Part shown: one piece after another, positions 26,700 to 35,291 of the stretch
Layout of the letters: each line of letters begins with the position of its first letter
Position numbering within the stretch: the stretch's first letter is position 1
Assembly (NCBI RefSeq): GCF_014649735.1
Contig: NZ_BMTP01000011.1
Location: 186,001-250,000 of the forward strand
Source: Streptomyces lavendofoliae
GTDB taxonomy: Bacteria; Actinomycetota; Actinomycetes; Streptomycetales; Streptomycetaceae
DNA: 64,000 nt
Reading direction: 5' to 3'
The notes under the pieces: model-generated
The model's database searches: none
The model's input: only the letters and a program-made list of their open reading frames with translations
What the model was told of the DNA's origin: nothing
Position numbers and translations under genes: made by a program

Positions 26700-27758
26700 A
26701 TGGAGTACAGGCGGCTGGGTGCATCCGGCCTCAAGGTCCCCGCGCTGAGCTTCGGCGCCGGCACCTTCGGCGGCCAGGGGCCGCTGTTCGGCGCCTGGGG
26801 CAACACCGATGCGCGAGAGGCGCGCCGCCTCGTGGACATCTGCTTGGACGCCGGGATCACGATGTTCGACACCGCCGACGTGTACTCCGGTGGCGCCTCT
26901 GAGGAGGTGTTGGGCGAAGCGATCAAAGGCCGCAGGGATCGGGTGATCGTGTCCACCAAGACCAGCCTGCCGATGGGTGACGGTCCAGGCGATGCGGGCT
27001 CCTCCCGTTCGCGTCTGATCACCGCATGCGAGGACGCCCTGCGCCGGCTCGGTACCGACTACCTCGACCTGTTCCAACTGCACGCTTTCGACGCCGGCAC
27101 GCCGATCGAGGAAGTCCTGTCCACGCTCGACGATCTCGTACGAGCAGGAAAGGTCCGCTATCTCGGCATCTCCAACTTCTCCGGGTGGCAGGCGATGAAG
27201 TCCCTCTCGATCGCGGAGAGGTACGGACACCCGCGCTATGTCGCGCATCAGGTCTACTACTCCCTCATCGGCCGCGACTACGAATGGGAGCTGATGCCCC
27301 TCGGACTGGATCAGGGCCTCGGAGCCCTCGTCTGGAGCCCCCTCGGCTGGGGGCGGCTCACCGGTAAAGTCCGCCGCGACCAGCCCCTACCGGCCAATAG
27401 TCGACTGCACCACACCGCGGACTACGGCCCGCCGGTCGACGATCAACACCTCTACCGCGTGGTCGACGCCCTTGATGAGATCGCCCAGGAGACGGGCAAG
27501 AAGATTCCGCAAATCGCCATCAACTGGCTGCTCCAGCGGCCGACCGTTTCCTCCGTCATCATCGGCGCCCGCAACGAGGAACAGCTCCGTCAGAACCTCG
27601 GTGCCGTCGGCTGGGCTCTTACACCCGACCAGTTGGCGAAACTCAACGCGGCGAGCAGCAAGGTAGCGACCTACCCGTACTTCCCTTACCAACGCCAGGA
27701 AGGCTTCGCTCGTCTCAACCCACCGGTAGGTGATGTTCCGGCTCTGCCTGCCGCATGA
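26700..27758 (+). CDS. Aldo/keto reductase
   Basis: A 352-residue NADPH-dependent oxidoreductase of the (beta/alpha)8 AKR family, in the branch of Kv-beta-like/YghZ-like enzymes by length. The catalytic tetrad is visible: Asp57 and Tyr62 (FDTADVYSGG), Lys87 (STKTSL) and His128 (LFQLHAF). The cofactor loop SSVIIGARNEEQL is near the C-terminus. It reduces aldehydes or ketones; substrate unknown. It is divergent from a TetR gene that probably controls it in response to a reactive carbonyl or drug. ATG 26700 follows AGAGAGGA. Confidence 0.9.
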   Translation: MEYRRLGASGLKVPALSFGAGTFGGQGPLFGAWGNTDAREARRLVDICLDAGITMFDTADVYSGGASEEVLGEAIKGRRDRVIVSTKTSLPMGDGPGDAGSSRSRLITACEDALRRLGTDYLDLFQLHAFDAGTPIEEVLSTLDDLVRAGKVRYLGISNFSGWQAMKSLSIAERYGHPRYVAHQVYYSLIGRDYEWELMPLGLDQGLGALVWSPLGWGRLTGKVRRDQPLPANSRLHHTADYGPPVDDQHLYRVVDALDEIAQETGKKIPQIAINWLLQRPTVSSVIIGARNEEQLRQNLGAVGWALTPDQLAKLNAASSKVATYPYFPYQRQEGFARLNPPVGDVPALPAA

Positions 27759-27788
27759 CACGACATCGGCGGCTTTCCCGATGGGTAA

Positions 27789-27812
27789 CCGTGGCGGACA
27801 TGTCCGCCACGG
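27789..27812. repeat. 24-base perfect palindrome
   Basis: The arms CCGTGGCGGACA and TGTCCGCCACGG meet with no spacer, 30 bases beyond the aldo/keto reductase stop. It could be that gene's terminator hairpin or a protein-binding site. Confidence 0.85.
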
Positions 27813-28034
27813 GAAACATCAGATCAACCCCCGCAAACCGCAGCTCAGCAAAACATAAACCAGGGGGCGGGCCTGTTCTCCGGGCTCTTCCCGGCGAGAA
27901 GGCAGGTGGCCCAAGGCTGTCGAACGGTAAAGCCGGGCCGGACAGCCGGGGTGAGCGGGTGCGGGCCGACAGCGGCTCGGCCGGTTCACTCGAAACGTCG
28001 GGTCTGTTCTCACTTGCTTCGCAGGAAGGTGAGG

Positions 28035-28190
28035 GTGAGGTCGAAGCCGTCGATCTCACCTCGCCAGTCCCTCGGCGATGGCGCGTTCGCAGCGGGCGAG
28101 GAGGTCCTCCTCCAGTTCGTCCAGGCGAGACTGAATCTTCAGGTTGATACTCAGCAGCGGGCAGCGGATGCGGGCTTCTCTCAACTAGCG
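28035..28190 (-). pseudogene. Integrase/recombinase C-terminal scrap (tentative)
   Basis: On the minus strand one frame reads REARIRCPLLSINLKIQSRL then DELEEDLLARCERAIAEGLA, and another continues GEIDGFDLTLTFLRSK. This resembles the C-terminal end of mobile-element tyrosine recombinases of Streptomyces from memory. A frameshift lies near 28065. No catalytic part remains. Confidence 0.35.
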
Positions 28191-28253
28191 ATCGCTACTC
28201 AGGGCCTGGGTAAACCGCTGGCAGTTGGGTAGTCCCCGCGCAAGGATGCAGCC

Positions 28254-28858
28254 ATGCGTTACGCCAGCACTGACCCCGAGCTGATGGACCTGGTCCGACG
28301 GTTCGTCACGCCTGGCCGGCGATACCAGCGGCTGGGTGGAAGCTCGCTGCGGTTGAGCGGGCCTGAGCGCGACCTGTTCGTGAGGGAGCTGGTCCAGGCT
28401 GCCGGGGAGATCACTCCCGCTGAGCTCGGCGTCCTCTTCGAAGGCGGTTGGCGAGAGCGTAAGACTGCCTCTTGGTTGGTTGCTGTAGCCGGCAGGACCG
28501 AGTTCCGCAGCCGCATCGGTGAACTCCTGCTGGCCGGCGAAGGCCCCGGCGGCGGGGCCTACTCGGCACCGGCGCGGACGCCGATCTGGTCTGCAGATAC
28601 CTTGATCGCTGCTTGCCTCAACCCGACCGCGTCTACGACCAGATCGTCGCTCTCAGCACACTGCTTCACCTTGATGCCGTCCTTGGGGCCGAGCGAGCAT
28701 CCCCATACCTTGCCGCGGGTGGCCTGTGGCAGCACTGGACCGATGCCACGCCGTACCTGTTGCGGGATCCGCAGAAGTACCGGCAGGTCGTGGACCAGCT
28801 CTGTTCCTTCGCCAGCGAGTGCAGTGAACTCTTGGCCGGAACGGAACCCAGGAACTGA
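28254..28858 (+). pseudogene. DUF6000 family protein, frameshifted
   Basis: The N-terminal ~100 codons from ATG 28254 (MRYASTDPELMDLVRRFVTP, ITPAELGVLFEGGWRERKTA, EFRSRIGELLLAGE) match the DUF6000 proteins of Streptomyces from memory. The C-terminal half continues in another frame: YLDRCLPQPDRVYDQ, TLLHLDAVLGAERASPYLA, QLCSFASECSELLAG, stop at 28858. The shift falls in the G/C-rich run near 28540-28565. One or two bases would restore a ~200-residue protein. Function of the family is unknown. Confidence 0.7.
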
Positions 28859-28917
28859 GCCTCCTGACCCGCCGGCTGGAAGCTGACTGCTGCGGACGCC
28901 TCGGTAGGGTCTGGGCG

Positions 28918-29049
28918 ATGACAGGGAACCAGGGCCGCTGGCCAGAGATCGACCAGGATGGTGGCATCGAGGCGGTGACGCTCCTCTTGCAGCGCAGGAT
29001 CACGACCGGGGCCCTCGTTGTCACCGGGGCTGAGGCCCCTGTCCCGTAA
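28918..29049 (+). CDS. Possible 43-residue peptide
   Basis: From ATG 28918 the frame encodes MTGNQGRWPEIDQDGGIEAV and ends ALVVTGAEAPVP at TAA 29047-29049. It sits between a broken DUF6000 gene and a hypothetical gene on the same strand. No ribosome site is obvious; it may be a gene fragment. Confidence 0.2.
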   Translation: MTGNQGRWPEIDQDGGIEAVTLLLQRRITTGALVVTGAEAPVP

Positions 29050-29186
29050 CCGACGGCGGGTGGTTAAGCATTCGGGGAAGGCGCTGCGGTCGTACTCGGA
29101 AACCAGCGGGTTCGCAGAATATGGTGGTAGTCGTGGCAGGAACTCACTGGCGGGTTGTGGGTTTGTAGTGGGAGGCGCTCGGGTTC

Positions 29187-29774
29187 GTGCGCGACGCGTC
29201 AGGCGAGATGAGGCTCCAATGGGTTGGGAAGGGGCCTGGGGTGGGTTATGTATTGCAGGCGGTGATCGCAGGGGACGAGCTGCTGAGTGCCGCGGCACGG
29301 GACGTTCCGGGAGCACGAGTGGCGCCTCTTCGGCAGGGCCTGTCGCTGATGCCGATGACGGATGAGGTCTTCGACGGCGTCACGGACGGCAGCTCCGCAG
29401 GGGATCTCGGATTCTGGCGGCTGCCGGGTGGCTTCGAAAGACTGCTCGCTCAGTGGTCGGTCTCAGGGCCGGCTGCCTATGTGGAGGCCGAGTACTTCGG
29501 TGGCGTCGGCGAGCAACGAGCCGCCGTCTGGGCTGACGGGGCACTGGTGCTGGGGCCGCTGGATGTGCCAACGAAGAAGTGGTTCTCCCGAACAGTCAGC
29601 CCGATCTCCCAGGCCCTTGGGCGGCTGGGCGCGCGAAGGGGCCTGCGTGAGGACGAGTTCGAGGCCGTGGGGCTGGACCGCCACCGTGACAACGAAGGCT
29701 GGATCTCGTCCATCGACACACTCCGGGAGCGATCGTGCGGACGGGGGGTAGCCGGTAGTAGTCGCAGCTCGTGA
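29187..29774 (+). CDS. Hypothetical protein
   Basis: A 195-residue soluble protein. The first ~165 residues look coding (GVGYVLQAVIAGDELLSAAA, GDLGFWRLPGGFERLLAQWS, QRAAVWADGALVLGPLDVPT) with a balanced composition. The last 25 residues are Arg/Ser/Gly-rich and run antisense into a small minus-strand frame, so the natural C-terminus may have been lost at about 29730. GTG 29187 has GGGAGG about 11 bases upstream. No family recognised; neighbours are decayed genes. Confidence 0.5.
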   Translation: MRDASGEMRLQWVGKGPGVGYVLQAVIAGDELLSAAARDVPGARVAPLRQGLSLMPMTDEVFDGVTDGSSAGDLGFWRLPGGFERLLAQWSVSGPAAYVEAEYFGGVGEQRAAVWADGALVLGPLDVPTKKWFSRTVSPISQALGRLGARRGLREDEFEAVGLDRHRDNEGWISSIDTLRERSCGRGVAGSSRSS

Positions 29775-29841
29775 CGTGGGCCGGGTTGGTCTCGCTGACG
29801 TGATGCGCGGTGCCGTATGTGTTCGTGATCGTGATGTTCAT
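29731..29841 (-). pseudogene. Start of a small minus-strand gene
   Basis: From ATG 29841, preceded by GGAAGG, the frame gives MNITITNTYGTAHHVSETNP and then HVTSCDYYRL. This looks like a genuine protein N-terminus. It continues antisense into the hypothetical gene at 29187-29774 as low-complexity sequence. Probably truncated at the junction near 29731. Confidence 0.35.
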
Positions 29842-29939
29842 GCGTGGGTGTCCTTCCCGGGGTAACAGCGGGCGCCAGGCGGGTCGGGGCGGGTTCTGGT
29901 TGTGGTTCGGCGGGGCGCCGGCGACGCGCCTCACGCGCG

Positions 29940-30440
29940 GACCGCGTCCGCGTACTGCGCTGCCAGGTCCGTCCGGCCCTCGGGGGGCGTCGATCCTGGT
30001 CGTAGTCGGCGGCCTCGTGCTCGACGCTGTCGTCGTGGACGGTGCAGACGATGTCCGGGGCGTTGTCCATGGCGCCGGTCAGCGCCTTGTGCAGGTCGGT
30101 GACCGAGTAGGCCGGCGCCCACGCCTACCGGGTGCACTCCGGGTCGAAGGGGCAGGGCAGCAGGATGCCGAAGCCGAAGCCACCTTCGCCGTCGACGTCG
30201 TCGCGGAACGCCAGGGTGAGGTATTGCTGTCCGAGGCGGATCTCCGCGACGCGGTCCCGGCCGGTCACCAGGTCCGAGCCCGGCCGCCACTACCACAGCG
30301 GCAGGATCTCCGGGCCGATGAAGCGGCGGACCAGGAGCAGATCGCCCAGGCCGTTGCTGCCGTCGCGCCCAGGGTCGGTCTTCCGGCATGCGAGAGCGGC
30401 TTGAGGAAGGGCTCCAGGCAGTACAGGGCATTGGCGAAGA
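29940..30440 (-). pseudogene. Unrecognised gene broken by stops and frameshifts
   Basis: On the minus strand consecutive frames give a coherent protein: GFNTIVFANALYCLEPFLKP, LGDLLLVRRFIGPEILPLW, stop (TAG about 30290), DLVTGRDRVAEIRLGQQYLT, LAFRDDVDGEGGFGFGILLP, CPFDPECTR, stop, YSVTDLHKALTGAMDNAPDI. Protein-like composition is lost at each stop and regained after it. I do not know the family. Confidence 0.45.
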
Positions 30441-30869
30441 CGATGGTGTTGAAGCCTTCGGCGGCCGGCCGCTGGTGCGAGTGGATTGTCGCCCGGTTCT
30501 GGGCGCGGGTTACGCCCTCGGGCACGCGCCGGTTCTCCGGCCGCGGGCCCTGGTCGCTCCCAGCAGACCGGCAGCGGCGTGGTGACGATCACCGCGACGG
30601 TCGGCTTCCCTGTCAAGTTCCTCTGCCCAGCCAGTGAGTTGTCTCTGACGGAGGGGCGGATCGGGTGGGGGCACCCCGGCGTGGAGAGGGACACCGGCGA
30701 AAGGTGTCTGGCAGTGCCGACGAAACTGGCTCACTTGATCACGATGAGCCCGTTTCCCTACCAAGGTCCCCGCCCAACTCGGCGCCGATGTTCACCGGCC
30801 GTGGCAGCCTTGCCCGGATCGGGCCCGGTTCTGCACCCGATGGGGAGGGCAGGTTTGGGGCAGCACTGT
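30441..30869. other. Intergenic, no gene seen
   Basis: About 430 bases between the broken gene and the end of the LysR gene. No frame shows a ribosome site with plausible protein, and I see no strong hairpin. Confidence 0.4.
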
Positions 30870-31820
30870 TCAATGCTGCTTACTCCCGCGCCGGGGATGG
30901 TTCGTGGGTGGTTCGGGCAGCCAGTCGCGCGTCGGGTCGTACTCCAGCCATCGGCTTCGCCCTGCTTCCTCAGCGCAGGCGGCGGCGAGGTCGTTCAGCC
31001 CTGGGTGGCTGTTTCCGGTGCGCCACAGCAGTGACCAGGCGTATAGCGGCGTGGGATCGACCAGGGGGAGGGAGCGCAACCCGGGGACCTGCGGCAGTGG
31101 CACATCGGCGGGCATCAGCGAGAAGCGTCGCGGGTCCGCCGTGACCTCGGCGAGGAAGTGGACGAGCCCCAGATTGACGCTCGTGGCCGTGTTCTGGATG
31201 TCGAATCGGTCGGCGAACCGGTGGAGGAAGTCGAGCCGGTCCAGCGCGCCGGGTGCCCACAGCGTGCTGTCGCGCAATTGGTCGGGCCGCAGAGCCGGTT
31301 CGGCTGCGAGCGGATGGTCCGCGCTCAGTACGGCGTCCACCGGTTCGAGGCGGACGAGGCGGTGTGCAAGGCCGGCGGGCAGCGGGGGGTGGACGCGGCC
31401 GAAGGCCGCGTCGATGTCGCCGTTCAGCAGTGCCGTTGTCACCGACGGCAGATCGCGCCCGTGCCCCAGCGCCAGTTCCCCGGCTCGTCCGGCGACTTGG
31501 GCGAGCGTCCGCATCGGCGCGTACAGGTGCCCCCAGACGTCTACGTGCAGCGGGCGTTCCTCGTCGGTTGCCGCCGCGACTGCGGTGTCGGCGGCGGCCA
31601 CGGTCTGCCGGGCTGGTGGGAGGAAGCGCTGTCCGGCTTCGGTGAGGCGAACGCCGTTGCCGCCGCGCTGGAACAGCTCGGTGCCAAGCAGGGATTCCAG
31701 CCGCGCGATCCTCTTGGACAGGGCCTGCTGGGAGATGCCGAGCGTCCCGGCTGCCCGCCCGAAGTGCAGTTCCTCGGCGGTGTGCACGAAGGCACGCACC
31801 TGCGCCACGTCGAGATCCAT
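30870..31820 (-). CDS. LysR family transcriptional regulator
   Basis: A 316-residue regulator with a classical N-terminal LysR helix-turn-helix (DVAQVRAFVHTAEELHFGRA, AGTLGISQQALSKRIARLES, about 4-60) and a substrate-binding domain. ATG 31820 has GGTGGGAG 4-5 bases upstream. It is divergent from a three-gene operon (31910-34562) across 89 bp, so it most likely activates or represses those genes in response to a small ligand related to their substrate. The last ~15 residues are basic and disordered-looking, which is not unusual. Confidence 0.9.
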   Translation of the reverse strand: MDLDVAQVRAFVHTAEELHFGRAAGTLGISQQALSKRIARLESLLGTELFQRGGNGVRLTEAGQRFLPPARQTVAAADTAVAAATDEERPLHVDVWGHLYAPMRTLAQVAGRAGELALGHGRDLPSVTTALLNGDIDAAFGRVHPPLPAGLAHRLVRLEPVDAVLSADHPLAAEPALRPDQLRDSTLWAPGALDRLDFLHRFADRFDIQNTATSVNLGLVHFLAEVTADPRRFSLMPADVPLPQVPGLRSLPLVDPTPLYAWSLLWRTGNSHPGLNDLAAACAEEAGRSRWLEYDPTRDWLPEPPTNHPRRGSKQH

Positions 31821-31909
31821 GGCTCCCACCATAGGTGACAACCAAAAGTTGTCGGCTTTGCTCAGCTGTTGTTGGATCGCGGGGTGGCCCGGGGGGTTGC
31901 ATCATCACC

Positions 31910-32830
31910 ATGCAAAGACTGATTCCCACGGGAGACGCGGCGCGCCCGGTCGCCTTCGCCGAGGTCCCCCAGCCCGTGCCGGAGCCCGGTGAGGCACTGA
32001 TCAAAGTCGAGGCGTTCGCTCCGAACCGGGGCGAGACATTCCTCCTCGAACAGCCCCGGCCGGAGCTGCTGCCCGGCAAGGACATCGCAGGGCTCGTTGT
32101 ACAGGCCGCAGCCGATGGCTCCGGCCCCGGCATCGGCACCCGCGTGGTCGGGCACCCGGCGCAGGGCGGCTGGGCCGAGTACGCCGCCGTGCCCACGCAC
32201 TCGCTCGCGGTGCTCCCGGACAGCATCGACAGCGCGAGAGCCGCTGCTCTGCCCCTGGCCGGGATCACTGCGCTGCGGCTGCTGCGTACGGCCGGTTCCC
32301 TGGTCGGCCGACGGGTGCTGCTGACCGGCGCCTCAGGTGGCGTCGGCCACTACGTCACCGAGCTTGCGGTTGGGGCAGGAGCCGAGCTGACCACGGTGAC
32401 GTCCACGCCGGCGCGCGGCGAGCGCCTCGCGGAACTGGGTGCGCATGTGGTTCACGAGGTCGCGGCGGCTCAAGGGCCGTTCGATGTCGTGCTGGAGTCC
32501 ACGGGTGGGCCCGACCTGGCACTCGCCCTGTCGAAGGTGCGCCCGGGTGGCCTGCTCGTCTGGTTCGGTCAGGCGAGCCGTACCCCGGTGTCCCTCGATT
32601 TTTTCCAACTCCTCGGCGGATCCGAAGGGGTCACGATCCAGCACTTTCACTACGCCGGCGCCCCGTACGGCTCCGATCTCTCGGTACTGGTGAGCCTCGT
32701 GGAACAGGGCCGGTTGCACCCGGAGATCAGCCGCACCACCGACTGGGCACGGACCGCAGACACCCTGGTCGACCTGCGAGAGCGCCGGATACGCGGCAAG
32801 GCCGTCCTGCTGACCGGAGGAGCACGATGA
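31910..32830 (+). CDS. Zinc-independent quinone-oxidoreductase/alcohol-dehydrogenase family enzyme
   Basis: A 306-residue MDR-superfamily protein. The N-terminal GroES-like fold (PVPEPGEALIKVEAFAPNRG) lacks the zinc cysteines, and the Rossmann motif is GASGGVGHYV, as in NADPH:quinone reductases. It probably reduces an enone or quinone with NADPH. It is the first gene of a tight operon: its stop overlaps the start of the next gene by 4 bases (ATGA). The LysR regulator lies divergent. ATG 31910 starts the family's N-terminus; the upstream open frame overlaps the promoter. Confidence 0.88.
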   Translation: MQRLIPTGDAARPVAFAEVPQPVPEPGEALIKVEAFAPNRGETFLLEQPRPELLPGKDIAGLVVQAAADGSGPGIGTRVVGHPAQGGWAEYAAVPTHSLAVLPDSIDSARAAALPLAGITALRLLRTAGSLVGRRVLLTGASGGVGHYVTELAVGAGAELTTVTSTPARGERLAELGAHVVHEVAAAQGPFDVVLESTGGPDLALALSKVRPGGLLVWFGQASRTPVSLDFFQLLGGSEGVTIQHFHYAGAPYGSDLSVLVSLVEQGRLHPEISRTTDWARTADTLVDLRERRIRGKAVLLTGGAR

Positions 32831-33819
32831 GCGTCACCGAATTCGCCGCCGCCCAGTGGACACGCGCCACCGGTGCGGGCGTGGACCCGCACGAGTACCA
32901 GCGCGTCACCGATGGCCTCACCTCCGTCGTCGACTGGGGGCCGGCCTTCCTGCGCAGCGGGCAGAGTTACCTCCAGCGCGCGGAGGACGCGGGATCGTCC
33001 CGCTCAGCGGGTGAGTACCTGCTGATGGTGGCCCGGTGGTTCCACCTGGCCACCCTGGCGCCGTACGCGGAAGCGCATCGTGCTGCCGTCGAGGCGGATC
33101 ACGCCTTGAGTAGAGGTCTCACCCTGTTGGAGCCCGGTGCGCGGCGGGTGAGTGGTGAGGGATTCACCGGCTGGCTGCGTGGCCCCTCCAACGCGCCGGG
33201 GACCGTGGTTGTCGTCCCCGGCCTGGACTCGGCCAAGGAGGAGTTCCTCGATCTGGTGTCCGCGCTGCTGGCCAGAAGGCTGGCGGTGTTCGCGATGGAC
33301 GGCCCCGGACAGGGCGTGCTCGCGGCCACCACGACCTTCGTGCCGGACTACGAGCGGATCGTGGGCCGGGTCATCGACGCCCTCGGCGTCGCACGCATCG
33401 GGCTCGTCGGCCTGAGCCTGGGCGGCTATTTCGCTGCCCGGACCGCGGCGCTCGAGCCGCGCGTGGCAGCCGTCGCCACCGTCAGCGGTCCCTTCCGCCT
33501 CGACTGGGAGGAACTACCCCCGCCGGTGAAGGACATCATCGCCCAACGCGCCGGAGGAGCCGACGCCGCCCGCGAGTTCGTACGTCACGTGAACCTCACC
33601 GCCCTGGCCCCCCGCATCGCGACCCCGCTGCTTGTCGTGGACGGCGACCAGGACGTCATCGCCGGCGTGACGAACGGCGAGCCCCTGGCCCGACTGGCGC
33701 CGCACGGCACCCACCTGTCCGTCCCCCACGGAGACCACCTCCTTGGCAACGCCCGGCCCGACTGGCTGCCCCACCTCAGCGACCACCTCACGCACACCCT
33801 GACGGGAACATCGGCATGA
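32827..33819 (+). CDS. Alpha/beta hydrolase
   Basis: A 330-residue hydrolase with an N-terminal helical region of about 115 residues followed by the catalytic fold. The nucleophile elbow is GLSLGG (Ser197), with a likely acid in VDGDQD (272-276) and His in HGDH (304). The layout recalls the FrsA/2,6-dihydroxypseudooxynicotine-hydrolase group that splits C-C or ester bonds. Both ends overlap neighbours by ATGA, so it is translationally coupled to the oxidoreductase before it and the SDR after it. The three may form a short catabolic or detoxifying route; the substrate is unknown. Confidence 0.88.
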   Translation: MSVTEFAAAQWTRATGAGVDPHEYQRVTDGLTSVVDWGPAFLRSGQSYLQRAEDAGSSRSAGEYLLMVARWFHLATLAPYAEAHRAAVEADHALSRGLTLLEPGARRVSGEGFTGWLRGPSNAPGTVVVVPGLDSAKEEFLDLVSALLARRLAVFAMDGPGQGVLAATTTFVPDYERIVGRVIDALGVARIGLVGLSLGGYFAARTAALEPRVAAVATVSGPFRLDWEELPPPVKDIIAQRAGGADAAREFVRHVNLTALAPRIATPLLVVDGDQDVIAGVTNGEPLARLAPHGTHLSVPHGDHLLGNARPDWLPHLSDHLTHTLTGTSA

Positions 33820-34562
33820 ACCGCTTCACTGGCAAGACCATCCTCATCACCGGCGGCACCAGCGGCATGGGCCTGGCGACCGCACACCGCCTCGTCGCCG
33901 AAGGCGCCCACGTCATCGTCACCGGCCGCACCCGCGCGCGGGTGGACTCCGCAGTCAAGGAGCTCGGCTCCAACGCCTCGGGGATCGTGGCCGACGCCGC
34001 CGACCTGGGCGCGGTGGAAGCGCTGATGGAGACCGTCCGGAACCGTCACGGCCAGTTGGACGGCCTCTTCGCGAACGCGGGCACCGGCACATTCCTGCCG
34101 TTCGAGAACATCACCGAGCCGGACTTCGACCACGCTATCGACGTCAACTTCAAGGGCGTGTTCTTCACCGTCCAAAAGGCGCTGCCGCTACTGGCGCACG
34201 GAGGCTCGATCGTCGTCAACGCCTCCTGGACGCTCCACCGGGGCAACAGCGTCCTGACCCTCTACTCGGCGACCAAAGCCGCCGTGCACAACCTGGCCCG
34301 AACCCTCGCTGCCTCACTCGCCCCGCGCGGCATCCGCGTCAACTCCGTCAGTCCCGGCTATATCGACACCCCGATGTACCCCGCCGACGCACTGACCGAA
34401 GCGGAGGCAGCGGCGGTCACCGGCCAGATCATCGCCGGCCGCTTCGGACGCCCGGAAGAGGTCGCTGCGGCTGTCGCGTTCCTCGCCTCGTGCGACGCGT
34501 CCTACATCAACGGCCAGGATCTCGTCATCGACGGCGGCCTGGTCGGCGCCGTACCCGCCTGA
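33816..34562 (+). CDS. Short-chain dehydrogenase/reductase
   Basis: A 248-residue classical SDR. The cofactor motif TGGTSGMG (12-19), NAG (about 87-89), Ser137 and the catalytic YxxxK (Tyr150, Lys154 in LYSATKAAVHN) are all present, as is the C-terminal INGQDLVIDGG. It oxidises or reduces a hydroxyl/carbonyl with NAD(P)H. It is the third gene of the LysR-linked operon and overlaps the hydrolase by 4 bases. Confidence 0.92.
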   Translation: MNRFTGKTILITGGTSGMGLATAHRLVAEGAHVIVTGRTRARVDSAVKELGSNASGIVADAADLGAVEALMETVRNRHGQLDGLFANAGTGTFLPFENITEPDFDHAIDVNFKGVFFTVQKALPLLAHGGSIVVNASWTLHRGNSVLTLYSATKAAVHNLARTLAASLAPRGIRVNSVSPGYIDTPMYPADALTEAEAAAVTGQIIAGRFGRPEEVAAAVAFLASCDASYINGQDLVIDGGLVGAVPA

Positions 34563-34576
34563 CGATCGGCAACGCA

Positions 34577-34605
34577 CCCCCGCAGCCAGTCAGCTTCCGC
34601 GGGGG
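34577..34605 (+). terminator. Hairpin after the LysR-linked operon
   Basis: Arms CCCCCGC (34577-34583) and GCGGGGG (34599-34605) start 14 bases after the SDR stop; an alternative pairing CGCAGCC/GGCTGCG lies in the same stretch. Confidence 0.4.
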
Positions 34606-34762
34606 CTGCGCTGCCGACGGCCCTCCGGCCCGTGTCCTCGACCGTGGGAAAGGAGCCGCAGAGTGTGGGAGACGATCTCCAACAGCACCTGCGTGGGACC
34701 AGGTCAACGACTTTCGTCGGTGCATTGGAGAGGGCCGGGGCGGCCCCACCGGTTGAAGGGCT

Positions 34763-34938
34763 CACGTGGTGGGTGGGCAAATCCGGGGTCGTCGCTGACG
34801 ACGCCGCGCAGGCCGTCGAGGGAGAGGACCTGGGAGGCCAGGCCAGGTGCGGGCCAGCATCGACTTGCCCGCACCGGAGGCGCCGATCAGCACGATCAAC
34901 CCGTTCTCCGGCAGCTCCGGGTGCAGCACCGAGGTCAT
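34763..34938 (-). pseudogene. P-loop kinase/AAA ATP-binding protein, truncated
   Basis: From ATG 34938 the frame gives MTSVLHPELPENGLIVLIGA then SGAGKSMLARTWP, a Walker A motif of the polynucleotide-kinase-like AAA group. The sense shifts frame to QVLSLDGLRGVVSDDPG and then ends in unrelated sequence near 34770. The start overlaps the stop of the upstream small gene (ATGA), so the two were an operon. Confidence 0.6.
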
Positions 34939-35282
34939 TCGACGTCTCCCTGCGGGTCGAGGGCGCGGGCAGCCCAGTTCAGGCGCTGCCCGGCGTTGTC
35001 GGTGATCAGGGCGGCGGCATCATGCAGGGGGCAGGAGGCGTCGCCGTCGCGGTCCGGCTCGATCTGTTCCGCCCGGCGCGCTACGGTGCTGACCACCTGG
35101 GAGAGCATCGAGAAGAGGCCGGGGACGTCGATGTCCTCCTGGGGCTCGCGCAGGAGCGCGGCGAGCTCGCGGGCGTCGACGTCGTCGGCGTTCAGGTCGT
35201 CCTGAACCTGAGGGCAAGCTGGGCGATGCGAGCGAGGCGCGCACCCGGTCCACGCTTGCTCTTCACAGGGAGACGCGTTCAT
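34935..35282 (-). CDS. Small hypothetical protein coupled to ATPase remnant
   Basis: A 115-residue protein from ATG 35282. The C-terminal ~85 residues look coding (DDVDARELAALLREPQEDID, FSMLSQVVSTVARRAEQIEP, HDAAALITDNAGQRLNWAAR); the N-terminal 25 are Cys/Arg/Pro-rich and may be shifted relative to the original frame. Its stop overlaps the start of the P-loop protein remnant. Such helical proteins often accompany ATPases in Streptomyces mobile elements, but I know no family name. Confidence 0.4.
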   Translation of the reverse strand: MNASPCEEQAWTGCAPRSHRPACPQVQDDLNADDVDARELAALLREPQEDIDVPGLFSMLSQVVSTVARRAEQIEPDRDGDASCPLHDAAALITDNAGQRLNWAARALDPQGDVE

Positions 35283-35291
35283 GATCGTCGC

